In this document: piece by piece, positions 1 through 6,217 of the stretch
Position numbering within the stretch: position 1 is the stretch's first letter
Layout of the letters: the number at the start of each line of letters is the position of its first letter
Source: Gracilimonas sp031580945
Lineage (GTDB): Bacteria > Bacteroidota > Rhodothermia > Balneolales > Balneolaceae
Length of the DNA: 7,769 nt
NCBI GenBank assembly: GCA_031580945.1
Contig: JAVLBT010000139.1
Span: forward strand, 1-7,769
Reading direction: 5' to 3'
Notes under the pieces: model-generated
Databases searched by the model: none
What the model saw: only the letters and a program-made list of their open reading frames with translations
Told to the model about the DNA's origin: nothing
Program-made: the position numbers and the translations under genes

Positions 1-915
1 ATAACGGTTCATCAGGATGTCTATATACGTTGAACCAAATAACACGTTTTGGTCGGGTTGAAAAAGAAATTCTTCGGAAGGAACTGCATCCTTTCCATTT
101 AAAACCCGGTAGACATCCCGGCCGGCTGTTCTTGGCACAACCTGCATTAACCCCAGGGCGTTGGCATGCGATTTAGCCATGGGATTAAAAAATGACTCCG
201 TATGGATGATCGCCAAGACTAAAGTCGGATCCAGTTCATATTGCTTGGAGTAGGTATTCACTTCTGCCCGAAATTTTTCGGCACGGGTTCTCAAGTGATC
301 TGGAACCAACTCCAAATTCAAAACCGCGACTTTTCGTATTTGGCCGTCATCTCCCTGTACTTCTTTGATCTCTACTTTCTCAGAAACTTCTTTGGCATAC
401 TGGAGGGAATCCATGTCTTCCGGTATCTCGATCTGTCCTCCCAATACGGGCTCAGAAAGTACTTCTTCCTCGTCATCGTCCGGCATTTCAGATTTGGTCC
501 CTTTACTGTTAATCAGGTCAACAATGGTCTCTTCGATCGCAAGGCGCAGGCTGTCTTCATTGTCGTTTTCATCAGCGATGGCTTCAACGGTTCCGTTGCC
601 TTCTTCAAAATCAACATCCCAGCGAACCTTTCCGCCTTTTTTATATTCAACCCAGTTCTTTTTGGTTCGTTCTTTAAAATCTCCCCACTGCAGCTCCATA
701 TCCTGCTGAAACTGATCGAACTCCATCTGATATTCAAATATATATTGTTCGTATTCAGCTACATTGGCAAACATTGCCGAATCCTGTGCTGCCTGCAGTT
801 GTTCAAATTGTTGCTGTCGCTGCTGTCGATATTCTTCCCAACTAATATCTTGTGCAAATAGATTAGCCTGACCCGCAATCAGTATTGTAAAAAAAACCGT
901 AATTACTTTTTTCAT
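1..915 (-). CDS. mltC: MltC-like lytic murein transglycosylase, C-terminus outside the window
   Basis: Predicted periplasmic enzyme that cleaves peptidoglycan glycan strands non-hydrolytically, leaving 1,6-anhydro-MurNAc ends. The 305 codons visible from ATG at 915 contain no stop. Residues 1-21 form a signal peptide (MKK, hydrophobic core, cleavage near LFA|QD). Residues 22-80 are rich in Gln and Glu and probably helical. Residues about 78-115 (KNWVEYKKGGKVRWDVDFEEG) resemble the MltC N-terminal domain (DUF3393). An acidic linker (DDDEEE) lies near 146-151. The SLT/lysozyme-like domain begins near 215; catalytic Glu240 sits in HTESFFNP, followed by ALGLMQVVPRTAGRDVYR at about 253-270, a typical MltC signature. 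E. coli MltC is a lipoprotein, but here no Cys is present in the signal region, so the protein is probably soluble or held otherwise. A weak AAGG lies about 4 nt before the ATG. The family is secure; exact orthology to MltC is inferred from these motifs. Confidence 0.88.
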   Translation of the reverse strand, partial: MKKVITVFFTILIAGQANLFAQDISWEEYRQQRQQQFEQLQAAQDSAMFANVAEYEQYIFEYQMEFDQFQQDMELQWGDFKERTKKNWVEYKKGGKVRWDVDFEEGNGTVEAIADENDNEDSLRLAIEETIVDLINSKGTKSEMPDDDEEEVLSEPVLGGQIEIPEDMDSLQYAKEVSEKVEIKEVQGDDGQIRKVAVLNLELVPDHLRTRAEKFRAEVNTYSKQYELDPTLVLAIIHTESFFNPMAKSHANALGLMQVVPRTAGRDVYRVLNGKDAVPSEEFLFQPDQNVLFGSTYIDILMNRY

Positions 916-1044
916 GCCTTGTACCCTATTTTGGTATTTACTTAATAACTGGAAGTAATTTACAATCTAATCAATAAAACCTAAATACCCCATTCAGGGT
1001 CATTTTTAGATCATAATATTTTCGTTGTTCCACCTTCAGAAATG

Positions 1045-1078
1045 AAAAAAGCCTCTCCTTTCAATAGGCAGAGGCTTT
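1045..1078 (-). terminator. Rho-independent terminator, distal of two after tRNA-Lys
   Basis: A 9-bp perfect stem (AAAGCCTCT at 1048-1056 with AGAGGCTTT at 1070-1078) encloses a 13-nt loop that can add a short CCT/AGG pairing. Read on the minus strand, the hairpin is followed at once by a run of six T. On the plus strand the tract after the stem is only TTTCT, so termination of leftward transcription fits better, although some two-way activity is possible. It lies between the tRNA-Lys unit and the mltC-like gene and would insulate that gene. Confidence 0.8.
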
Positions 1079-1107
1079 CTAAAAATCATGTTAAGAATTT
1101 CATCTCA

Positions 1108-1141
1108 AAGAAAAACCCCATCCGAGATCAATCGTATGGGG
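1108..1141 (-). terminator. Rho-independent terminator, proximal to tRNA-Lys
   Basis: The 6-bp stem CCCCAT (1116-1121) / ATGGGG (1136-1141) is extended, after one mismatch, by CGA (1123-1125) / TCG (1132-1134) around a short loop. On the minus strand it is followed by TTTTT CTTT, the expected U-tract. It lies 44 nt past the 3' end of the tRNA-Lys gene on the same strand, so it is the probable main terminator of the tRNA transcript. Confidence 0.82.
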
Positions 1142-1185
1142 CTGGTCAAGAGAGATTCATTATGAAAATTGTCAATAAAATCGTG

Positions 1186-1258
1186 TGAATCGGGAGGGGC
1201 TCGAACCCTCGACCCACGGCTTAAAAGGCCGTTGCTCTACCAACTGAGCTACCGATTC
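1186..1258 (-). tRNA. tRNA-Lys (anticodon UUU)
   Basis: The minus strand folds into a complete cloverleaf. The 7-bp acceptor GAATCGG/CCGATTC is perfect and the discriminator base is A (1186). The D arm is GCTC-AGTTGGTA-GAGC. The anticodon arm is ACGGC-CTTTTAA-GCCGT, with anticodon TTT at 1223-1225. The T arm is GAGGG-TTCGAGC-CCCTC. CCA is not encoded: the bases after the discriminator are CAC, so the tail would be added by tRNA nucleotidyltransferase. The gene has its own promoter immediately upstream and two terminators downstream, so it looks like a single-tRNA transcription unit. Confidence 0.98.
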
Positions 1259-1269
1259 TTAACAGATTC

Positions 1270-1302
1270 CAAAGATAAGGCATTTATCAATTAGAGTGCA
1301 AA
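1270..1302 (-). promoter_or_regulatory. Bacteroidota-type housekeeping promoter of tRNA-Lys
   Basis: On the minus strand the -33 box TTTG (1302-1299) is followed by a 21-bp spacer and then TATCTTTG (1277-1270), an exact match to the Bacteroidota -7 consensus TAnnTTTG. A transcript starting some 7-9 nt downstream would begin just before the mature tRNA 5' end at 1258. This strongly favours a dedicated tRNA promoter. It lies in the short gap after the stop codon of the thioredoxin-like gene. Box sequences and spacing are seen directly; activity is inferred. Confidence 0.75.
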
Positions 1303-1316
1303 GAAAAAATCGGAAT

Positions 1317-1817
1317 TCATTCAATTTTTTCTGCCTGCTTTAGAATCTCAACAATCTCGAGCTCAATAGGCATCTGTGGTTTTTCTACGATTCGTCCTAA
1401 TTCATTTCTATCATCAAAAACCAAGATCGTTGGAATATATTTTATCTGGTGGTTTTTTAAAAATGATAATGGGATATTTTTTTGTGCATTTACTGCGATG
1501 TATTCAACCTGGATATTATCTGAATCCGCAACTTGTAAAATCTTCATCAACTGAGGAATGTATTTCCTGGATTCCCTGCACCAGCTGCCCATGAATACTT
1601 TCAAATTCACCTCTTTATTTAGATTTGCCAAATAAGCTATGGCTGTTGAATCGGGCTGATAGCGTTTTATGTAGATCTCAAATATGCGGTCGTTTTGGAT
1701 GATCTTTTCTTCTGAAACTATTCCCGTTAACTCTGATTTTTGGGCATTTGCAACCAAAGGACATATCCCCATAAAATAAGTCAGCCCCATTAAAAAGAAG
1801 TACCTTGCAGAGTTCAT
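1317..1817 (-). CDS. exported thioredoxin-fold protein with CRES (CxxS) active site
   Basis: A 166-residue protein if started at the ATG at 1817. The frame is open upstream to a TTG at 1853, but only the ATG start gives a clean signal peptide (MNSARYFFLM..., hydrophobic to about residue 21, cleavage near ANA|QK at 25/26). The thioredoxin fold is supported by the strand-helix block VFMGSWCRESRKYIPQLMKI (about 74-93) and by YIPTILVFD (128-135), whose Pro129 fits the cis-proline beside the active site. The usual CxxC is Cys80-Arg-Glu-Ser83, so classical disulfide exchange is unlikely. CxxS proteins can still form mixed disulfides or act in isomerisation or sulfenic-acid handling. From memory, Bacteroidota have a family with WCxDS/WCxES at this site, so the serine is probably normal here. 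The likely location is the periplasm. No partner gene is adjacent: it is divergent from the HIT gene and precedes tRNA-Lys, with no terminator between. Substrate unknown. Confidence 0.82.
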   Translation of the reverse strand: MNSARYFFLMGLTYFMGICPLVANAQKSELTGIVSEEKIIQNDRIFEIYIKRYQPDSTAIAYLANLNKEVNLKVFMGSWCRESRKYIPQLMKILQVADSDNIQVEYIAVNAQKNIPLSFLKNHQIKYIPTILVFDDRNELGRIVEKPQMPIELEIVEILKQAEKIE

Positions 1818-1876
1818 AAGGATTTCTGTTTTTTGGATAGTATCTTCAATCAAATTACCATCTTTTATCTTTAATT

Positions 1877-2275
1877 ATGGCAAGCATTTTTACTAAGATC
1901 ATCAATCGCGAAATTCCAAGTTTCACCATTGCCGAGGATGACGATCACTATGCATTCCTCGATATCAACCCTGCCGCGCGCGGTCACACTCTTTGTATCC
2001 CCAAAAAAGAAGTAGATTACTTGTTTGACCTGTCGGCTGAAGAATTGACGGAACTCACCAAGTTTTCCCAGAAAGTGGCCAAGGGCATCGACAAAGCTTT
2101 AAATCCACTCAGAACGGGAGTCATTGTTGAAGGTATGGAAGTCCCACATGCCCATGTACACCTGATCCCAATTTACCAGGCTTCCCAAAATTTCAGTCTG
2201 GGTAAAAAGATAAATATGGATGAAGGTGAAATGACCGAATTGGCTGAAAAGATCAGCGGAGAAATTGAGCTATGA
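1877..2275 (+). CDS. HIT-family nucleotide-conjugate hydrolase/transferase
   Basis: A 132-residue cytosolic protein of the histidine triad family (Hint/HinT-like), which hydrolyses purine nucleoside phosphoramidates or related adenylated conjugates. It has the family start SIFTKIINREIPSFTIAEDD, then FLDINPAARGHTLCIPKKE at about 27-45, and the catalytic triad HAHVHLIP, with His91, His93 (the nucleophile by family rule) and His95. The length is normal for the family. Bacteroidota homologues, as recalled, keep the same DINPxAxGHT...IPKKEVDY and VPHAHxHLIP blocks. There is no Shine-Dalgarno before the ATG. It is the first gene of a compact cluster: its TGA overlaps the aroQ ATG by four bases. The family is certain; the physiological substrate is not. 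Confidence 0.95.
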   Translation: MASIFTKIINREIPSFTIAEDDDHYAFLDINPAARGHTLCIPKKEVDYLFDLSAEELTELTKFSQKVAKGIDKALNPLRTGVIVEGMEVPHAHVHLIPIYQASQNFSLGKKINMDEGEMTELAEKISGEIEL

Positions 2276-2703
2276 AAATCCTGATCGTAAACGGACCAAA
2301 TTTAAATTTACTGGGAATACGAAATCCCGGAGTATATGGCACCGGCAGCCTCAAAGATCTGGAAACGTATCTCACAAACGAATTCCCGGACCATGAACTT
2401 TCATTTTATCAAAGTAATGTAGAGGGAGAGCTCATCAATAAAGTGCAGGAAGCGATTGAGAATGGCACCGAAGGACTGGTCATCAATCCTGGAGGATATT
2501 CACATACGTCGGTTGCGCTGAGAGATGGACTGGAACCACTGGAGATCCCCAAAGTTGAAGTGCATATCTCTAATATTCACGGGCGGGAAGAGTTTCGGGA
2601 GAAATCCATTACCGGAGGAGTGATGAATGGAATCATCACGGGTTTTGGAAAATACAGTTATGCCCTTGGAATTCGCGCCCTCGAACAATTATCAAGTCAC
2701 TAA
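2272..2703 (+). CDS. aroQ: type II 3-dehydroquinate dehydratase
   Basis: This enzyme catalyses the third step of the shikimate pathway, 3-dehydroquinate to 3-dehydroshikimate, and normally forms a cytosolic dodecamer. At 143 residues it is full length. Diagnostic motifs are NGPNLNLLGIRNPGVYG at 7-23, with the loop Arg17 and the catalytic Tyr22; INPGGYSHTSVALRD at 71-85, with substrate-binding Asn72 and His78; and PKVEVHISNIHGREEFR at 93-109, with catalytic-site His98 and Arg109. All expected active-site residues are present. The ATG lies inside the last codons of the HIT gene (ATGA overlap), so translation is probably coupled; a GGAG lies about 10 nt upstream. The flippase follows 2 nt after the stop. 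No other aromatic-pathway gene is in the window, so aroQ is dispersed here. Confidence 0.97.
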   Translation: MKILIVNGPNLNLLGIRNPGVYGTGSLKDLETYLTNEFPDHELSFYQSNVEGELINKVQEAIENGTEGLVINPGGYSHTSVALRDGLEPLEIPKVEVHISNIHGREEFREKSITGGVMNGIITGFGKYSYALGIRALEQLSSH

Positions 2704-2705
2704 AT

Positions 2706-4172
2706 TTGACTAAACTCAAAGAACTATTTTCGGATACCCTGGTTTACGGCATCAGTAGTGTGCTGGCTCGATTTATCGGGTATTTACTGGTTCCGCTGCA
2801 CACTGGCGTTTTTAGTGAAGGTCAGTATGGCGTTGTGAGTCTGATCTTCGCCGCCATTGCGCTCTTTAACGTGCTTTTCACTATGGGCATGGAATCGACC
2901 TACATCCGCTATGCCAAGGACCGGAAAAGGGCACAGTCTATTTTTAAAACATTACAACTTTTTTTACTGGGATCTTCTGCTCTTTTCGTGCTTTTGATCT
3001 GGATGGCTGAGCCGCTCGTAGCACCGGTCATCGGGCTCGAATCCGGTGATCCTATTTTATGGATGATGCTTGGCATCCTTTTTTTTGATACCCTGGCCGT
3101 CGTGCCTTTTGCAGAACTTCGCCTGGTTCGAAAATCCATTTCTTTTGCGATCATCAAAACCGGGAATGTTTTGGTCAACTTGGGGCTGAATTTTTACCTG
3201 ATCCTGGGATTGGATTATGGCATTGAGGCTGTATTTATTAGTAATCTTGTGGCCTCATTTCTTACTGCTATTGCCACCGCCGCTTTCACACTTCCTCTAT
3301 TCCGCGGAGGCTGGGATACGGAATTCCTGAAAAAAGCGCTCATATTTGGGCTTCCTTTTGTTCCAGCCGGATTTGGACACGTCATCAATGAACTCCTTGA
3401 TCGGTTTTTCCTTAAATCCATGGATCTCGATACAGTTCAACAACTCTATGGAGCCGATTACACTCCTGATGATATAGTGGGTATTTATAGTGCCTGTTAT
3501 AAGCTCGCAGTGTTTATGCTTTTGCTGGTGCAGATGTTCCGCATGGCCTGGCAACCCTTTTTTATGCGGCAGTCTGAGGAAGAATCTGCTCCCAAAACCT
3601 TTTCACAAACGTTTAGTTTATTTAACCTTGCAGCGGCAGGTATTTTTCTTTCTGTGGCCCTATTTGCGGAACAGATCGTCTCAATCAAAATTCCAATACT
3701 TAATTTTTACCTTGTTGACGAAAAATTTTGGGGCGGACTTGGCATCGTTCCTGTCCTGTTGATGGCGTATTGGTTTCAGGGCTGGTACATCAACTTTTCA
3801 GCCGGCATTTTTATCAGCGAAACCACCAAACGACTTCCTCAGATCACACTGATTGGTGCGGGAATTACGATCGTAGCCAACCTGTTGCTCATTCCAGTAT
3901 TCGGGATGATGGGTTCCGCCTTTGCCACCCTCGCCAGTTATGCTTTTATGGCGATGCTTATCTACTATTATTCCAACAAGGCGTTTCAGGTACCTTACAA
4001 ATTGCTTTTAGGTTTTGGAGTGATGCTCATTGCAGCCGCAGCATATTACCTGAAGCCGTATTTGATGGATATGGGCTACAATGAATGGGCGGTTTCGGGA
4101 TTTTTGCTGGTTAGTGGGTTAGCACTTATTTCTGCTCTTACCTATCGTTCTGTAGGTTCCATCTCAGAGTAA
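2706..4172 (+). CDS. polysaccharide/oligosaccharide flippase (Wzx-like, MVF superfamily)
   Basis: A 488-residue inner-membrane protein with about 14 hydrophobic segments (roughly 13-33, 42-62, 86-109, 117-138, 148-168, 174-197, 211-230, 258-280, 303-323, 345-368, 380-400, 404-424, 431-449 and 460-480). It probably flips lipid-linked polysaccharide intermediates across the membrane. The N-terminus LFSDTLVYGISSVLARFIGY, then LVPLHTGVFSEGQYG, is typical of the family, as are YSACYKLAVFMLLL and FRMAWQPFF near 261-286. The start is TTG at 2706, 2 nt after the aroQ stop. It is chosen because the conserved N-terminal segment begins at once and the next in-frame ATG lies near residue 60, well inside TM2. 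Close spacing implies co-transcription with HIT and aroQ. No glycosyltransferase or other wza/wzy-type gene is nearby, so the substrate (O-antigen, capsule or other glycan) cannot be named. Confidence 0.92.
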   Translation: MTKLKELFSDTLVYGISSVLARFIGYLLVPLHTGVFSEGQYGVVSLIFAAIALFNVLFTMGMESTYIRYAKDRKRAQSIFKTLQLFLLGSSALFVLLIWMAEPLVAPVIGLESGDPILWMMLGILFFDTLAVVPFAELRLVRKSISFAIIKTGNVLVNLGLNFYLILGLDYGIEAVFISNLVASFLTAIATAAFTLPLFRGGWDTEFLKKALIFGLPFVPAGFGHVINELLDRFFLKSMDLDTVQQLYGADYTPDDIVGIYSACYKLAVFMLLLVQMFRMAWQPFFMRQSEEESAPKTFSQTFSLFNLAAAGIFLSVALFAEQIVSIKIPILNFYLVDEKFWGGLGIVPVLLMAYWFQGWYINFSAGIFISETTKRLPQITLIGAGITIVANLLLIPVFGMMGSAFATLASYAFMAMLIYYYSNKAFQVPYKLLLGFGVMLIAAAAYYLKPYLMDMGYNEWAVSGFLLVSGLALISALTYRSVGSISE

Positions 4173-4354
4173 CTTCAGGCAGGCATATCGAAGGAGCGTT
4201 CGGTGCAAACACAAGCATTGATTGCAGAGGCCATTGTACCACCCGTTAAGTATCCCCCATTCATTATCAATTCAACACATTTTATCCATTCTTAAGAGCA
4301 TTATCATTGAACTGCTATGCGTATATTGAAAGTATTCACCTTTAAATTCTTTAT

Positions 4355-6097
4355 ATGTACTTATACTTTCGGTCAGTCCTTGTTCTTTCACTATTTTTCC
4401 TTTTAAACCAACACTTACTTCCTGCACAAAGTATCCTTATCGATGAAAATTTTTCGGATTGGGATTCAGTTCCCTCTTATTCAGAGGAAATGAGTGGAGA
4501 TGCTGATGGGGGTGCAATTGATATATTAGATCTCAAGGTCAGCAGTGACAGTGAATATATTTATTTCTATATCTCGACAGATCAGGAATTTCTGCTTCAG
4601 GATAATCCCGGCCTTACCATACTGATTGATTCCGATAACAATCCAAATACAGGCCAAAGTTTTGCGGATATAGGTTATGATCTGCGTTACAACCTGGGAG
4701 GAAGATCAGGGGAGATTTTGGGTACTGCTTCTGAGGAAATCAATTCCTATGATATAGGATTAGTTTCAGCTCCCACGGTTTCCTCTGACACCTTCGAATT
4801 CAAGATCGATCGAAATATCATGAGTGGAGGAAATGAACTTTTTGCTTCTCAAACCATAAAATTCGCATTTCGCACCCAATCCTCCAATGGAGACCTTGCT
4901 CCGGACAACCCCATCGATCTTAATTATATTTTATCTGATGAGCAATATCAGTCGGGACCCATATCTCTGGATAAACTTAATCCTGAGGATATCCGAGTCT
5001 TATCTTATAATGTATTGCGCGATAATCTATTCGACACGAATGTACAAGCACCGTTTGAACGGATCTTTAAAGCAATTGATCCCGACATCATCGGGTTACA
5101 GGAAGTTTATAATAACTCTGGTGCAGAAGCAGCCAACCTAATCGAGACTTTTCTGCCAAGCGAAAATGGTGAAAGCTGGCATCATGGTGATGTTGGAAAT
5201 GATAACCTGATCGTGAGTCGTTTTCCGGTGATCGATCAAAAAGCGGTTAGTGGAAATGCAGCTTATTTACTGGATCTCAGCTCAACAAAGTTATTGGTAG
5301 TCGTGGCTCATCCTCCCTGTTGTACCAATGATGAGGGCCGTCAAGAAGAATTTGATGCCATTATGAGTTTTATAAGGGATTCCCAGTCGGGACTTGAATT
5401 TAACCTGGCTAAGGATACCCCCATCTTAATTATTGGTGATATGAATTTGGTTGGCCTTAACCGACAGGTTGAAACCTTGCTAAGTGGTGATATTGCTGAT
5501 GAAGGCAGATTTGGGCCCGATTTCAATCCAGATTGGGATGGAACTTCCTTTGAAGATACAAGGCCTGAAAATCCGGGATCACCTACTACATTTACGTGGT
5601 ATAACCAAAATAGCAGCTTTAGTGCAGGCCGCCTCGATTACATTGTTTATTCCGGATCCGTCTGGGAAATTCAGAATAGTTTTTCCCTCTTTACTCCCGC
5701 ACTATCTGATGATATGTTGACAGAAAACGGTCTTCAAAAAGATGATACGATCGTCGCTTCCGATCATCTTCCCTTAGTAGCAGATTTCAGGCCCAAAATG
5801 TCTACTTCTATTTTATCTCCAAGCGAAACACCCAGCGACATTAAACTTCACCAAAACTTCCCCAATCCTTTTAATCCAACCACCACTATCCGTTATAGCT
5901 TACCGAATCGAGGCATGGTTACTCTGGAAGTGTTCGGAATGACAGGCAGAAAAATTGCCAACTTAGTTCAGGAAGTACAACCTGCAGGTGAGCACGCTGT
6001 TACATGGGAAGCCGGAAATGAAGCAAGCGGTTTATATTTTATCCGGCTGTCAGCAAACAAAAAAACTGTAACTGGAAAAATGATGTTATTGAAATAG
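4355..6097 (+). CDS. secreted endonuclease/exonuclease/phosphatase protein with T9SS sorting domain
   Basis: A 580-residue multidomain exported protein. Residues 1-25 are a signal peptide (MYLYFRSVLVLSLFFLL..., cleavage near PAQ|S). Residues about 27-195 look like a CBM9/DOMON-type beta-sandwich: DENFSDW at the start, a DLKVSSDSEYIYFYI strand pair, and an acidic turn TILIDSDNNPNTG. Residues 212-480 are an EEP (DNase I-like) domain with LSYNV (Asn219), IIGLQEV (Glu250), VVAHP (His319), IIGDMN (Asp362, Asn364), GRLDYIV (Asp428) and ASDHLPL (Asp470, His471), so the metal-dependent phosphoesterase site appears intact. Residues about 497-580, opening with HQNFPNPFNPTTTIRYSLP, are a type-A T9SS sorting domain that should target the protein for secretion or surface attachment. 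Candidate substrates are extracellular nucleic acids, phospholipids or other phosphoesters; the sequence does not decide. The ATG at 4355 gives the signal peptide directly; there is no Shine-Dalgarno. It seems to be a stand-alone gene. Confidence 0.9.
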   Translation: MYLYFRSVLVLSLFFLLNQHLLPAQSILIDENFSDWDSVPSYSEEMSGDADGGAIDILDLKVSSDSEYIYFYISTDQEFLLQDNPGLTILIDSDNNPNTGQSFADIGYDLRYNLGGRSGEILGTASEEINSYDIGLVSAPTVSSDTFEFKIDRNIMSGGNELFASQTIKFAFRTQSSNGDLAPDNPIDLNYILSDEQYQSGPISLDKLNPEDIRVLSYNVLRDNLFDTNVQAPFERIFKAIDPDIIGLQEVYNNSGAEAANLIETFLPSENGESWHHGDVGNDNLIVSRFPVIDQKAVSGNAAYLLDLSSTKLLVVVAHPPCCTNDEGRQEEFDAIMSFIRDSQSGLEFNLAKDTPILIIGDMNLVGLNRQVETLLSGDIADEGRFGPDFNPDWDGTSFEDTRPENPGSPTTFTWYNQNSSFSAGRLDYIVYSGSVWEIQNSFSLFTPALSDDMLTENGLQKDDTIVASDHLPLVADFRPKMSTSILSPSETPSDIKLHQNFPNPFNPTTTIRYSLPNRGMVTLEVFGMTGRKIANLVQEVQPAGEHAVTWEAGNEASGLYFIRLSANKKTVTGKMMLLK

Positions 6098-6217
6098 ATC
6101 ATTGAGATTTAATTTCAGGTTTAATACTGTTTACTGACAATTTTCTACCAATTCTATAAACTTAAAATTCTGAAATAGCCTGTCATTTTTTTATCTGGCT
6201 GATTTAAATGTAATGCC

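Noticed and set aside
241..861. A 206-codon plus-strand frame and a second overlapping one at 365-709.
   Set aside because: Both lie opposite the mltC-like gene. The minus-strand product has a signal peptide, recognised domains and a catalytic motif, while the plus-strand translations are low-complexity Phe/Leu/Ser text with no family match that I know.
987..1015. Short hairpin ACCC/GGGT followed by TTTTT on the plus strand, a possible terminator.
   Set aside because: The stem is only four base pairs and no rightward gene ends here.
1818..1853. Longer version of the thioredoxin-like protein starting at TTG 1853.
   Set aside because: It would put 12 polar residues before the signal peptide and has no ribosome site. 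The ATG at 1817 gives a standard exported N-terminus.
1818..1876. Possible Bacteroidota promoter for the HIT gene: TATCTTTA at 1866-1873, with TTTG at 1832-1835.
   Set aside because: The spacer would be 30 bp, far too long, and the -7-like box would almost touch the start codon. The divergent gap must hold promoters, but I cannot place them.
4317..4408. A 29-codon ATG frame overlapping the signal peptide of the EEP gene.
   Set aside because: It is very short, lacks a ribosome site, and the frame used from 4355 gives a complete and continuous signal peptide and mature protein.
6098..6217. Search for a terminator after the EEP gene and a metal-responsive operator before the ATPase.
   Set aside because: The region is AT-rich with only weak AATTTT/AAAATT pairing. 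I found no convincing hairpin with U-tract, no TTTG/TAnnTTTG pair and no clear ArsR-, MerR- or Fur-type palindrome.
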